Shown here: piece after piece, positions 34,725 through 49,026 of the stretch | Numbering within the stretch: position 1 is the stretch's first letter | Layout of the letters: every line of letters starts with the position of its first letter | The notes under the pieces: model-generated | Database searches by the model: none | Seen by the model: only the letters and a program-made list of their open reading frames with translations | Told to the model about the DNA's origin: nothing | Origin: Liolophura sinensis | Taxonomy: Eukaryota > Mollusca > Polyplacophora > Chitonida > Chitonidae | Direction: 5' to 3' | Length of the DNA: 64,000 nucleotides | Assembly: GCF_032854445.1 (NCBI RefSeq) | Contig: NW_027018096.1 | Coordinates: 20,280 to 84,279, forward strand | Translations under genes and position numbers: made by a program

Positions 34725-35826
34725 TCAAATTTTTGGGCAAAGCCCATTTAACTCACCCAGCAAATGTCTTACTTCTAAGTCGAAGACAAACTCAATGTCT
34801 TTATCTACATGTAGAAAAACCACACCATTTGTATATAAAAAAAAACAAAAGGTACTTGATACAATCCGCTGTAAAAAGTACAATTGAACACTGACCCACA
34901 TCAATAAGGTGCCAAAGGATGCGCAATTGGGCCAGGCATCTCCAGCTGTTGAAAAATTGCAAATTTCTATGGTTTCCATGGAGTAAGAGCCGTTGCTGGG
35001 CACGTGATCTTGCCATCATTGATTATTCATTTGTGGCTACAGCCAAAAGTATTGGTCGGAGAGCAACGCGGTTTGCACCATTCGATTTCTCGTCACAAAA
35101 TACGTCGGATTAGCCTCTTACCAGCAGCATTGGAACAGTTTTTTCTACTTTTGGATTTTTGCCTGGTCTTTTTGCGAATTGAAATCGGCTACATTAACTA
35201 TGTACAATCGCGACTGGTCATTACTATATTCAACTTTTCATTATAAGTTATGTGCCCTTCGGTAGCCCAGACGACGTCAAATCTTTGGGCCAAGCCCATT
35301 TAACTCACCCAGCAAATGTCTTACTTCTAAGTCGAAGACAAACTCAATGTCTTTATCTACATGTAGAAAAACCACACCATTTGTATATAAAAAAAACAAA
35401 AGGTACTTGATACAATCCGCTGTAAAAAGTACAATTGAACACTGACCCACATCAATAAGGTGCCAAAGGATGCGCAATTGGGCCAGGCATCTCCAGCTGT
35501 TGAAAAATTGCAAATTTCCTTGGTTTCCATGGAGTAAGAGCCGTTGCTGGGCACGTGATCTTGACATCATTGATTATTCATTTGTGGCTACAGCCAAAAG
35601 TATTGGTCGGAGAGCAACGCGGTTTGCACCATTCGATTTCTCGTCACAAAATACGTCGGATTAGCCTCTTACCAGCAGCATTGGAACAGTTTTTCCACTT
35701 TTGGATTTTTGCCTGGTCTTTTTGCTAATTGAAATCGGCTGCATTAACTATGTACAATCGCGACTGGTCATTACTATATTCAACTTTTCATTATAAGTTA
35801 TGTGCCCTTCGGTAGCCCAGACGACG
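34725..35826. repeat. Two-monomer block, first copy (offset 4,402 bp)
   Basis: The unit at 34725 with GGGCAAAGCC, a 9-base A-run, TTTCTATGG and the rare ATCTTGCCATC, followed by the unit at 35277, recurs at 39127 and 39678. The distance is eight monomers plus 2 bp. A private extra T (CAGTTTTTTCTAC near 35139) marks the first copy. Confidence 0.8.
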
Positions 35827-37476
35827 TCAAATCTTTGGGCCAAGCCCATTTAACTCACCCAGCAAATGTCTTACTTCTAAGTCGAAGACAAACTCAATGT
35901 CTTTATCTACATGTAGAAAAACCACACCATTTGTATATAAAAAAAACACAAGGTACTTGATACAATCCGCTGTAAAAAGTACAATTGAACACTGACCCAC
36001 ATCAATAAGGTGCCAAAGGATGCGCAATTGGGCCAGGCATCTCCAGCTGTTGAAAAATTGCAAATTTCCTTGGTTTCCATGGAGTAAGAGCCGTTGCTGG
36101 GCACGTGATCTTGACATCATTGATTATTCATTTGTGGCTACAGCCAAAAGTATTGGTCGGAGAGCAACGCGGTTTGCACCATTCGATTTCTCGTCACAAA
36201 ATACGTCCGATTAGCTTCTTACCAGCAGCATTGGAACAGTTTTTCCACTTTTGGATTTTTGCCTGGTCTTTTTGCGAATTGAAATCGGGTACATTAGCTA
36301 TGTACAATCGCGACTGGTCATTACTATATTCAATTTTTCATTATAAGTTATGTGCCCTTCGGTAGCCCAGACGACGTCAAATCTTTGGGCCAAGCCCATT
36401 TAACTCACCCAACAAATGTCTTACTTCTAAGTCGAAGACAAACTCAATGTCTTTATCTACATGTAGAAAAACCACACCATTTGTATATAAAAAAAACAAA
36501 AGGTACTTGATACAATCCGCTGTAAAAAGTACAATTAAACACTGACCCACATCAATAAGGTGCCAAAGGATGCGCAATTGGGCCAGGCATCTCCAGCTGT
36601 TGAAAAATTGCAAATTTCCTTGGTTTCCATGGAGTAAGAGCCGTTGCTGGGCACGTGATCTTGACATCATTGATTATTCATTTGTGGCTACAGCCAAAAG
36701 TATTGGTCGGAGAGCAACGCGGTTTGCACCATTCGATTTCTCGTCACAAAATACGTCGGATTAGCCTCTTACCAGCAGCATTGGAACAGTTTTTCTACTT
36801 TTGGATTTTTGCCTGGTCTTTTTGCTAATTGAAATCGGCTACATTAACTATGTACGATCGCGACTGGTCATTACTATATTCAACTTTTTATTATAAGTTA
36901 TGTGCCCTTCGGTAGCCCAGACGACGTCAAATCTTTGGGCCAAGCCCATTTAACTCACCCAGCAAATGTCTTACTTCTAAGTCGAAGACAAACTCAATGT
37001 CTTTATCTACATGTAGAAAAACCACACCATCTGTATATAAAAAAAACACAAGGTACTTGATACAATCCGCTGTAAAAAGTACAATTGAACACTGACCCAC
37101 ATCAATAAGGTGCCAAAGGATGCGCAATTGGGCCAGGCATCTCCAGCTGTTGAAAAATTGCAAATTTCCTTGGTTTCCATGGAGTAAGAGCCGTTGCTGG
37201 GCACGTGATCTTGACATCATTGATTATTCATTTGTGGCTACAGCCAAAAGTATTGGTCGGAGAGCAACGCGGTTTGCACCATTCGATTTCTCGTCACAAA
37301 ATACGTCGGATTAGTCTCTTACAAGCAGCATTGGAACAGTTTTTCTACTTTTGGATTTTTGCCTGGTCTTTTTGCGAATTGAAATCGGCTACATTAACTA
37401 TGTACAATCGCGACTGGTCATTACTATATTCAACTTTTCATTATAAGTTATGTGCCCTTCGGTAGCCCAGACGACG
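35827..37476. repeat. Three-monomer block, second copy (offset 3,302 bp)
   Basis: Second copy of the block at 32525-34174. It adds a private GATTAGTCTCTTACAAGC change near 37311-37327. Because the distance is six monomers plus 2 bp, the likely event was a six-monomer duplication of which three units still look alike. Confidence 0.85.
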
Positions 37477-38026
37477 TCAAATCTTTGGGCCAAGCCCATT
37501 TAACTCACCCAGCAAATGTCTTACTTCTAAGTCGAAGACAAACTCAATGTCTTTATCTACATGTAGAAAAACCACACCATTTGTATATAAAAAAAACACA
37601 AGGTACTTGATACAATCCGCTGTAAAAAGTACAATTGAACACTGACCCACATCAATAAGGTGCCAAAGGATGCGCAATTGGGCCAGGCATCTCCAGCTGT
37701 TGAAAAATTGCAAATTTCCTTGGTTTCCATGGAGTAAGAGCCGTTGCTGGGCACGTGATCTTGACATCATTGATTATTCATTTGTGGCTACAGCCAAAAG
37801 TATTAGTCGGAGAGCAACGCGGTTTGCACCATTCGATTTCTCGTCACAAAATACGTCGGATTAGCCTCTTACCAGCAGCATTGGAACAGTTTTTCCACTT
37901 TTGGATTTTTGCCTGGTCATTTTGCTAATAGAAATCGGCTACATTAACTATGTACAATCGCGACTGGTCATTACTATATTCAACATTTCATTATAAGTTA
38001 TGTGCCCTTCGGTAGCCCAGACGACG

Positions 38027-41000
38027 TCAAATCTTTGGGCCAAGCCCATTTAACTCACCCAGCAAATGTCTTACTTCTAAGTCGAAGACAAACTCAATGT
38101 CTTTATCTACATGTAGAAAAACCACACCATTTGTATATAAAAAAAACACAAGGTACTTGATACAACCCGCTGTAAAAAGTACAATTGAACACTGACCCAC
38201 ATCAATAAGGTGCCAAAGGATGCGCAATTGGGCCAGGCATCTCCAGCTGTTGAAAAATTGCAAATTTCCTTGGTTTCCATGGAGTAAGAGCCGTTGCTGG
38301 GCACGTGATCTTGATATCATTGATTATTCATTTGTGGCTACAGCCAAAAGTATTGGTCGGAGAGCAACGCGATTTGCACCATTCGATTTCTCGTCACAAA
38401 ATACGTCGGATTAGCCTCTTACCAGCAGCATTGGAACAGTTTTTCCACTTTTGGATTTTTGCCTGGTCTTTTTGCTAATTGAAATCGGCTGCATTAACTA
38501 TGTACAATCGCGACTGGTCATTACTATATTCAACTTTTCATTATAAGTTATGTGCCCTTCGGTAGCCCAGACGACGTCAAATCTTTGGGTCAAGCCCATT
38601 TAACTCACCCAACAAATGTCTTACTTCTAAGTCGAAGACAAACTCAATGTCTTTATCTACATGTAGAAAAACCACACCATTTGTATGTAAAAAAAACAAA
38701 AGGTACTTGATACAATCCGCTGTAAAAAGTACAATTGAACACTGACCCACATCAATAAGGTGCCAAAGGATGCGCAATTGGGCCAGGCATCTCCAGCTGT
38801 TGAAAAATTGCAAATTTCCTTGGTTTCCATGGAGTAAGAGCCGTTGCTGGGCACGTGATCTTGACATCATTGATTATTCATTTGTGGCTACAGCCAAAAG
38901 TATTGGTCGGAGAGCAACGCGGTTTGCACCATTCGATTTCTCGTCACAAAATACGTCGGATTAGCCTCTTACCAGCAGCATTGGAACAGTTTTTCTACTT
39001 TTGGATTTTTGCCTGGTCTTTTTGCGAATTGAAATCGGCTACATTAACTATGTACAATCGCGACTGGTCATTACTATATTCAACATTTCATTATAAGTTA
39101 TGTGCCCTTCGGTAGCCCAGACGACGTCAAATCTTTGGGCAAAGCCCATTTAACTCACCCAGCAAATGTCTTACTTCTAAGTCGAAGACAAACTCAATGT
39201 CTTTATCTACATGTAGAAAAACCACACCATTTGTATATAAAAAAAAACAAAAGGTACTTGATACAATCCGCTGTAAAAAGTACAATTGAACACTGACCCA
39301 CATCAATAAGGTGCCAAAGGATGCGCAATTGGGCCAGGCATCTCCAGCTGTTGAAAAATTGCAAATTTCTATGGTTTCCATGGAGTAAGAGCCGTTGCTG
39401 GGCACGTGATCTTGCCATCATTGATTATTCATTTGTGGCTACAGCCAAAAGTATTGGTCGGAGAGCAACGCGGTTTGCACCATTCGATTTCTCGTCACAA
39501 AATACGTCGGATTAGCCTCTTACCAGCAGCATTGGAACAGTTTTTCTACTTTTGGATTTTTGCCTGGTCTTTTTGCGAATTGAAATCGGCTACATTAACT
39601 ATGTACAATCGCGACTGGTCATTACTATATTCAACTTTTCATTATAAGTTATGTGCCCTTCGGTAGCCCAGACGACGTCAAATCTTTGGGCCAAGCCCAT
39701 TTAACTCACCCAGCAAATGTCTTACTTCTAAGTCGAAGACAAACTCAATGTCTTTATCTACATGTAGAAAAACCACACCATTTGTATATAAAAAAAACAA
39801 AAGGTACTTGATACAATCCGCTGTAAAAAGTACAATTGAACACTGACCCACATCAATAAGGTGCCAAAGGATGCGCAATTGGGCCAGGCATCTCCAGCTG
39901 TTGAAAAATTGCAAATTTCCTTGGTTTCCATGGAGTAAGAGCCGTTGCTGGGCACGTGATCTTGACATCATTGATTATTCATTTGTGGCTACAGCCAAAA
40001 GTATTGGTCGGAGAGCAACGCGGTTTGCACCATTCGATTTCTCGTCACAAAATACGTCGGATTAGCCTCTTACCAGCAGCATTGGAACAGTTTTTCCACT
40101 TTTGGATTTTTGCCTGGTCTTTTTGCTAATTGAAATCGGCTGCATTAACTATGTACAATCGCGACTGGTCATTACTATATTCAACTTTTCATTATAAGTT
40201 ATGTGCCCTTCGGTAGCCCAGACGACGTCAAATCTTTGGGCCAAGCCCATTTAACTCACCCAGCAAATGTCTTACTTCTAAGTCGAAGACAAACTCAATG
40301 TCTTTATCTACATGTAGAAAAACCACACCATTTGTATATAAAAAAAACACAAAGTACTTGATACAATCCGCTGTAAAAAGTACAATTGAACACTGACCCA
40401 CATCAATAAGGTGCCAAAGGATGCGCAATTGGGCCAGGCATCTCCAGCTGTTGAAAAATTGCAAATTTCCTTGGTTTCCATGGAGTAAGAGCCGTTGCTG
40501 GGCACGTGATCTTGACATCATTGATTATTCATTTGTGGCTACAGCCAAAAGTATTGGTCGGAGAGCAACGCGGTTTGCACCATTCGATTTCTCGTCACAA
40601 AATACGTCGGATTAGCCTCTTACCAGCAGCATTGGAACAGTTTTTCTACTTTTGGATTTTTGCCTGGTCTTTTTGCGAATTGAAATCGGCTACATTAACT
40701 ATGTACAATCGCGACTGGTCATTACTATATTCAACTTTTCATTATAAGTTATGTGCCCTTCGGTAGCCCAGACGACGTCAAATCTTTGGGCCAAGCCCAT
40801 TTAACTCACCCAGCAAATGTCTTACTTCTAAGTCGAAGACAAACTCAATGTCTTTATCTACATGTAGAAAAACCACACCATTTGTATATAAAAAAAACAC
40901 AAGGTACTTGATACAACCCGCTGTAAAAAGTACAATTGAACACTGACCCACATCAATAAGGTGCCAAAGGATGCGCAATTGGGCCAGGCATCTCCAGCTG

Positions 41001-41877
41001 TTGAAAAATTGCAAATTTCCTTGGTTTCCATGGAGTAAGAGCCGTTGCTGGGCACGTGATCTTGACATCATTGATTATTCATTTGTGGCTACAGCCAAAA
41101 GTATTGGTCGGAGAGCAACGCGGTTTGCACCATTCGATTTCTCGTCACAAAATACGTCGGATTAGCCTCTTACCAGCAGCATTGGAACAGTTTTTCCACT
41201 TTTGGATTTTTGCCTGGTCTTTTTGCGAATTGAAATCGGCTGCATTAACTATGTACAATCGCGACTGGTCATTACTATATTCAACTTTTCATTATAAGTT
41301 ATGTGCCCTTCGGTAGCCCAGACGACGTCAAATCTTTGGGTCAAGCCCATTTAACTCACCCAACAAATGTCTTACTTCTAAGTCGAAGACAAACTCAATG
41401 TCTTTATCTACATGTAGAAAAACCACACCATTTGTATGTAAAAAAAACAAAAGGTACTTGATACAATCCGCTGTAAAAAGTACAATTGAACACTGACCCA
41501 CATCAATAAGGTGCCAAAGGATGCGCAATTGGGCCAGGCATCTCCAGCTGTTGAAAAATTGCAAATTTCCTTGGTTTCCATGGAGTAAGAGCCGTTGCTG
41601 GGCACGTGATCTTGACATCATTGATTATTCATTTGTGGCTACAGCCAAAAGTATTGGTCGGAGAGCAACGCGGTTTGCACCATTCGATTTCTCGTCACAA
41701 AATACGTCGGATTAGCCTCTTACCAGCAGCATTGGAACAGTTTTTCTACTTTTGGATTTTTGCCTGGTCTTTTTGCTAATTGAAATCGGCTACATTAACT
41801 ATGTACAATCGCGACTGGTCATTACTATATTCAACTTTTCATTATAAGTTATGTGCCCTTCGGTAGCCCAGACGACG
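38027..41877. repeat. Two-monomer pair repeated five units apart
   Basis: The pair at 38027 (ATACAACCCGC) and 38577 (TTGGGTCAAG with TTGTATGTAAA) recurs at 40778 and 41328, 2,751 bp later. The same pair also stands at 27025 and 27575. The last bases of the window (63876 onward) begin another TTGGGTCAAG/TATGTAAA unit. Confidence 0.75.
39127..40227. repeat. Two-monomer block, second copy (offset 4,402 bp)
   Basis: Second copy of the block at 34725-35826, including the rare ATCTTGCCATC and the long A-run. It follows directly on a unit pair (38027, 38577) that has its own copies at 27025 and 40778. Duplicated segments of different origin therefore abut here. Confidence 0.8.
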
Positions 41878-42977
41878 TCAAATCTTTGGGCCAAGCCCAT
41901 TTAACTCACCCAGCAAATGTCTTACTTCTAAGTCGAAGACAAACTCAATGTCTTTATCTACATGTAGAAAAACCACACCATTTGTATATAAAAAAACCAA
42001 AAGGTACTTGATACAATCCGCTGTAAAAAGTACAATTGAACACTGACCCACATCAATAAGGTGCCAAAGGATGCGCAATTGGGCCAGGCATCTCCAGCTG
42101 TTGAAAAATTGCAAATTTCCTTGGTTTCCATGGAGTAAGAGCCGTTGCTGGGCACGTGATCTTGACATCATTGATTATTCACTTGTGGCTACAGCCAAAA
42201 GTATTGGTCGGAGAGCAACGCGGTTTGCACCATTCGATTTCTCGTCACAAAATACGTCGGATTAGTCTCTTACCAGCAGCATTGGAACAGTTTTTCTACT
42301 TTTGGATTTTTGCCTGGTCTTTTTGCTAATTGAAATCGGCTACATTAACTATGTACAATCGCGACTGGTCATTACTATATTCAACATTTCATTATAAGTT
42401 ATGTGCCCTTCGGTAGCCCAGACGACGTCAAATCTTTGGGCCAAGCCCATTTAACTCACCCAGCAAATGTCTTACTCCTAAGTCGAAGACAAACTCAATG
42501 TCTTTATCTACATGTAGAAAAACCACACCATTTGTATATAAAAAAAACACAAGGTACTTGATACAATCCGCTGTAAAAAGTACAATTGAACACTGACCCA
42601 CATCAATAAGGTGCCAAAGGATGCGCAATTGGGCCAGGCATCTCCAGCTGTTGAAAAATTGCAAATTTCCTTGGTTTCCATGGAGTAAGAGCCGTTGCTG
42701 GGCACGTGATCTTGACATCATTGATTATTCATTTGTGGCTACAGCCAAAAGTATTGGTCGGAGAGCAACGCGGTTTGCACCATTCGATTTCTCGTCACAA
42801 AATACGTCGGATTAGCCTCTTACCAGCAGCATTGGAACAGTTTTTCCACTTTTGGATTTTTGCCTGCTCATTTTGCTAATTGAAATCGGCTACATTAACT
42901 ATGTACAATCGCGACTGGTCATTACTATATTCAACATTTCATTATAAGTTATGTGCCCTTCGGTAGCCCAGACGACG

Positions 42978-44076
42978 TCAAATCTTTGGGCCAAGCCCAT
43001 TTAACTCACCCAGCAAATGTCTTACTTCTAAGTCGAAGACAAACTCAATGTCTTTATCTACATGTAGAAAAACCACACCATTTGTATATAAAAAAACACA
43101 AGGTACTTGATACAGTCCGCTGTAAAAAGTACAATTGAACACTGACCCACATCAATAAGGTGCCAAAGGATGCGCAATTGGGCCAGGCATCTCCAGCTGT
43201 TGAAAAATTGCAAATTTCCTTGGTTTCCATGGAGTAAGAGCCGTTGCTGGGCACGTGATCTTGACATCATTGATTATTCATTTGTGGCTACAGCCAAAAG
43301 TATTGGTCGGAGAGCAACGCGGTTTGCTCCATTCGATTTCTCGTCACAAAATACGTCGGATTAGCCTCTTACCAGCAGCATTGGAACAGTTTTTCTACTT
43401 TTGGATTTTTGCCTGGTCTTTTTGCTAATTGAAATCGGCTACATTAACTATGTACGATCGCGACTGGTCATTACTATATTCAACTTTTTATTATAAGTTA
43501 TGTGCCCTTCGGTAGCCCAGACGACGTCAAATCTTTGGGCCAAGCCCATTTAACTCACCCAGCAAATGTCTTACTTCTAAGTCGAAGACAAACTCAATGT
43601 CTTTATCTACATGTAGAAAAACCACACCATTTGTATATAAAAAAAACACAAGGTACTTGATACAATCCGCTGTAAAAAGTACAATTGAACACTGACCCAC
43701 ATCAATAAGGTGCCAAAGGATGCGCAATTGGGCCAGGCATCTCCAGCTGTTGAAAAATTGCAAATTTCCTTGGTTTCCATGGAGTAAGAGCCGTTGCTGG
43801 GCACGTGATCTTGACATCATTGATTATTCATTTGTGGCTACAGCCAAAAGTATTGGTCGGAGAGCAACGCGGTTTGCACCATTCGATTTCTCGTCACAAA
43901 ATACGTCGGATTAGCCTCTTACCAGCAGCATTGGAACAGTTTTTCCACTTTTGGATTTTTGCCTGGTCATTTTGCTAATTGAAATCGGCTACATTAACTA
44001 TGTACAATCGCGACTGGTCATTACTATATTCAACATTTCATTATAAGTTATGTGCCCTTCGGTAGCCCAGACGACG
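42978..44076. repeat. Two-monomer block, first copy (offset 6,049 bp)
   Basis: The unit with a short A-run and GATACAGTCCGC at about 43110 and GTACGATCGC near its end, and the following unit with TGGTCATTTTGC, recur at 49027-50125, eleven monomers away. The end of the preceding unit (TGCCTGCTCATTTTGC) is also shared, so the duplicated stretch starts slightly earlier. Private change: GTTTGCTCC near 43324. Confidence 0.8.
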
Positions 44077-46276
44077 TCAAATCTTTGGGCCAAGCCCATT
44101 TAACTCACCCAGCAAATGTCTTACTTCTAAGTCGAAGACAAACTCAATGTCTTTATCTACATGTAGAAAAACCACACCATTTGTATATAAAAAAAACACA
44201 AGGTACTTGATACAATCCGCTGTAAAAAGTACAATTGAACACTGACCCACATCAATAAGGTGCCAAAGGATGCGCAATTGGGCCAGGCATCTCCAGCTGT
44301 TGAAAAATTGCAAATTTCCTTGGTTTCCATGGAGTAAGAGCCGTTGCTGGGCACGTGATCTTGACATCATTGATTATTCATTTGTGGCTACAGCCAAAAG
44401 TATTGGTCGGAGAGCAACGCGGTTTGCACCATTCGATTTCTCGTCACAAAATACGTCGGATTAGCCTCTTACCAGCAGCATTGGAACAGTTTTTCTACTT
44501 TTGGATTTTTGCCTGGTCTTTTTGCGAATTGAAATCGGCTACATTAACTATGTACAATCGCGACTGGTCATTACTATATTCAACTTTTCCTTATAAGTTA
44601 TGTGCCCTTCGGTAGCCCAGACGACGTCAAATCTTTGGGCAAAGCCCATTTAACTCACCCAGCAAATGTCTTACTTCTAAGTCGAAGACAAACTCAATGT
44701 CTTTATCTACATGTAGAAAAACCACACCATTTGTATATAAAAAAAACACAAGGTACTTGATACAATCCGCTGTAAAAAGTACAATTGAACACTGACCCAC
44801 ATCAATAAGGTGCCAAAGGATGCGCAATTGGGCCAGGCATCTCCAGCTGTTGAAAAATTGCAAATTTCCTTGGTTTCCATGGAGTAAGAGCCGTTGCTGG
44901 GCACGTGATCTTGACATCATTGATTATTCATTTGTGGCTACAGCCAAAAGTATTGGTTGGAGAGCAACGCGGTTTGCACCATTCGATTTCTCGTCACAAA
45001 ATACGTCGGATTAGCCTCTTACCAGCAGCATTGGAACAGTTTTTCTACTTTTGGATTTTTGCCTGGTCTTTTTGCGAATTGAAATCGGCTACATTAACTA
45101 TGTACAATCGCGACTGGTCATTACTATATTCAACTTTTCATTATAAGTTATGTGCCCTTCGGTAGCCCAGACGACGTCAAATCTTTGGGCCAAGCCCATT
45201 TAACTCACCCAGCAAATGTCTTACTTCTAAGTCGAAGACAAACTCAATGTCTTTATCTACATGTAGAAAAACCACACCATTTGTATATAAAAAAACCACA
45301 AGGTACTTGATACAATCCGCTGTAAAAAGTACAATTGAACACTGACCCACATCAATAAGGTGCCTAAGGATGCGCAATTGGGCCAGGCATCTCCAGCTGT
45401 TGAAAAATTGCAAATTTCCTTGGTTTCCATGGAGTAAGAGCCGTTGCTGGGCACGTGATCTTGACATCATTGATTATTCACTTGTGGCTACAGCCAAAAG
45501 TATTGGTCGGAGAGCAACGCGGTTTGCACCATTCGATTTCTCGTCACAAAATACGTCGGATTAGTCTCTTACCAGCAGCATTGGAACAGTTTTTCCACTT
45601 TTGGATTTTTGCCTGGTCTTTTTGCTAATTGAAATCGGCTACATTAACTATGTACAATCGCGACTGGTCATTACTATATTCAACATTTCATTATAAGTTA
45701 TGTGCCCTTCGGTAGCCCAGACGACGTCAAATCTTTGGGCCAAGCCCATTTAACTCACCCAGCAAATGTCTTACTCCTAAGTCGAAGACAAACTCAATGT
45801 CTTTATCTACATGTAGAAAAACCACACCATTTGTATATAAAAAAAACACAAGGTACTTGATACAATCCGCTGTAAAAAGTACAATTGAACACTGACCCAC
45901 ATCAATACAGTGCCAAAGGATGCGCAATTGGGCCAGGCATCTCCAGCTGTTGAAAAATTGCAAATTTCCTTGGTTTCCATGGAGTAAGAGCCGTTGCTGG
46001 GCACGTGATCTTGACATCATTGATTATTCATTTGTGGCTACAGCCAAAAGTATTGGTTGGAGAGCAACGCGGTTTGCACCATTCGATTTCTCGTCACAAA
46101 ATACGTCGGATTAGCCTCTTACCAGCAGCATTGGAACAGTTTTTCCACTTTTGGATTTTTGCCTGGTCTTTTTGCGAATTGAAATCGGCTACATTAGCTA
46201 TGTACAATCGCGACTGGTCATTACTATATTCAATTTTTCATTATAAGTTATGTGCCCTTCGGTAGCCCAGACGACG

Positions 46277-48476
46277 TCAAATCTTTGGGCCAAGCCCATT
46301 TAACTCACCCAACAAATGTCTTACTTCTAAGTCGAAGACAAACTCAATGTCTTTATCTACATGTAGAAAAACCACACCATTTGTATATAAAAAAAGCAAA
46401 AGGTACTTGATACAATCCGCTGTAAAAAGTACAATTCAACACTGACCCACATCAATAAGGTGCCAAAGGATGCGCAATTGGGCCAGGCATCTCCAGCTGT
46501 TGAAAAATTGCAAATTTCCTTGGTTTCCATGGAGTAAGAGCCGTTGCTGGGCACGTGATCTTGACATCATTGATTATTCATTTGTGGCTACAGCCAAAAG
46601 TATTGGTCGGAGAGCAACGCGGTTTCCACCATTCGATTTCTCGTCACAAAATACGTCGGATTAGCCTCTTACCAGCAGCATTGGAACAGTTTTTCTACTT
46701 TTGGATTTTTGCCTGGTCTTTTTGCTAATTGAAATCGGCTACATTAACTATGTACGATCGCGACTGGTCATTACTATATTCAACTTTTTATTATAAGTTA
46801 TGTGCCCTTCGGTAGCCCAGACGACGTCAAATCTTTGGGCCAAGCCCATTTAACTCACCCAGCAAATGTCTTACTTCTAAGTCGAAGACAAACTTAATGT
46901 CTTTATCTACATGTAGAAAAACCACACCATCTGTATATAAAAAAAACACAAGGTACTTGATACAATCCGCTGTAAAAAGTACAATTGAACACTGACCCAC
47001 ATCAATAAGGTGCCAAAGGATGCGCAATTGGGCCAGGCATCTCCAGCTGTTGAAAAATTGCAAATTTCCTTGGTTTCCATGGAGTAAGAGCCGTTGCTGG
47101 GCACGTGATCTTGACATCATTGATTATTCATTTGTGGCTACAGCCAAAAGTATTGGTTGGAGAGCAACGCGGTTTGCACCATTCGATTTCTCGTCACAAA
47201 ATACGTCGGATTAGCCTCTTACCAGCAGCATTGGAACAGTTTTTCTACTTTTGGATTTTTGCCTGGTCTTTTTGCTAATTGAAATCGGCTACATTAGCTA
47301 TGTACAATCGCGACTGGTCATTACTATATTCAATTTTTCATTATAAGTTATGTGCCCTTCGGTAGCCCAGACGACGTCAAATCTTTGGGCCAAGCCCATT
47401 TAACTCACCCAACAAATGTCTTACTTCTAAGTCGAAGACAAACTCAATGTCTTTATCTACATGTAGAAAAACCACACCATTTGTATATAAAAAAAGCAAA
47501 AGGTACTTGATACAATCCGCTGTAAAAAGTACAATTCAACACTGACCCACATCAATAAGGTGCCAAAGGATGCGCAATTGGGCCAGGCATCTCCAGCTGT
47601 TGAAAAATTGCAAATTTCCTTGGTTTCCATGGAGTAAGAGCCGTTGCTGGGCACGTGATCTTGACATCATTGATTATTCATTTGTGGCTACAGCCAAAAG
47701 TATTGGTCGGAGAGCAACGCGGTTTCCACCATTCGATTTCTCGTCACAAAATACGTCGGATTAGCCTCTTACCAGCAGCATTGGAACAGTTTTTCTACTT
47801 TTGGATTTTTGCCTGGTCTTTTTGCTAATTGAAATCGGCTACATTAACTATGTACGATCGCGACTGGTCATTACTATATTCAACTTTTTATTATAAGTTA
47901 TGTGCCCTTCGGTAGCCCAGACGACGTCAAATCTTTGGGCCAAGCCCATTTAACTCACCCAGCAAATGTCTTACTTCTAAGTCGAAGACAAACTTAATGT
48001 CTTTATCTACATGTAGAAAAACCACACCATCTGTATATAAAAAAAACACAAGGTACTTGATACAATCCGCTGTAAAAAGTACAATTGAACACTGACCCAC
48101 ATCAATAAGGTGCCAAAGGATGCGCAATTGGGCCAGGCATCTCCAGCTGTTGAAAAATTGCAAATTTCCTTGGTTTCCATGGAGTAAGAGCCGTTGCTGG
48201 GCACGTGATCTTGACATCATTGATTATTCATTTGTGGCTACAGCCAAAAGTATTGGTTGGAGAGCAACGCGGTTTGCACCATTCGATTTCTCGTCACAAA
48301 ATACGTCGGATTAGCCTCTTACCAGCAGCATTGGAACAGTTTTTCTACTTTTGGATTTTTGCCTGGTCTTTTTGCTAATTGAAATCGGCTACATTAACTA
48401 TGTACAATCGCGACTGGTCATTACTATATTCAACATTTCATTATAAGTTATGTGCCCTTCGGTAGCCCAGACGACG
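46277..48476. repeat. 1,100-bp dimer duplicated in tandem
   Basis: The pair 46277/46827 is followed at once by a near-identical pair 47377/47927. Marks found nowhere else in the window appear in both: AAAAAGCAAAAGG, CAATTCAACAC and GTTTCCACC in the first unit. The second unit has AACTTAATG together with CACCATCTG and GGTTGGAG. The pairs differ only in the last part (ATTAGCTATG/CAATTTTTC against ATTAACTATG/CAACATTTC). This is among the youngest duplications visible. Confidence 0.9.
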
Positions 48477-49026
48477 TCAAATCTTTGGGCCAAGCCCATT
48501 TAACTCACCCAGCAAATGTCTTACTTCTAAGTCGAAGACAAACTCAATATCTTTATCTACATGTAGAAAAACCACACCATTTGTATATAAAAAAAACACA
48601 AGGTACTTGATACAACCCGCTGTAAAAAGTACAATTGAACACTGACCCACATCAATAAGGTGCCAAAGGATGCGCAATTGGGCCAGGCATCTCCAGCTGT
48701 TGAAAAATTGCAAATTTCCTTGGTTTCCATGGAGTAAGAGCCGTTGCTGGGCACGTGATCTTGACATCATTGATTATTCATTTGTGGCTACAGCCAAAAG
48801 TATTGGTCGGAGAGCAACGCGGTTTGCACCATTCGATTTCTCGTCACAAAATACGTCGGATTAGCCTCTTACCAGCAGCATTGGAACAGTTTTTCCACTT
48901 TTGGATTTTTGCCTGCTCATTTTGCTAATTGAAATCGGCTACATTAACTATGTACAATCGCGACTGGTCATTACTATATTCAACATTTCATTATAAGTTA
49001 TGTGCCCTTCGGTAGCCCAGACGACG

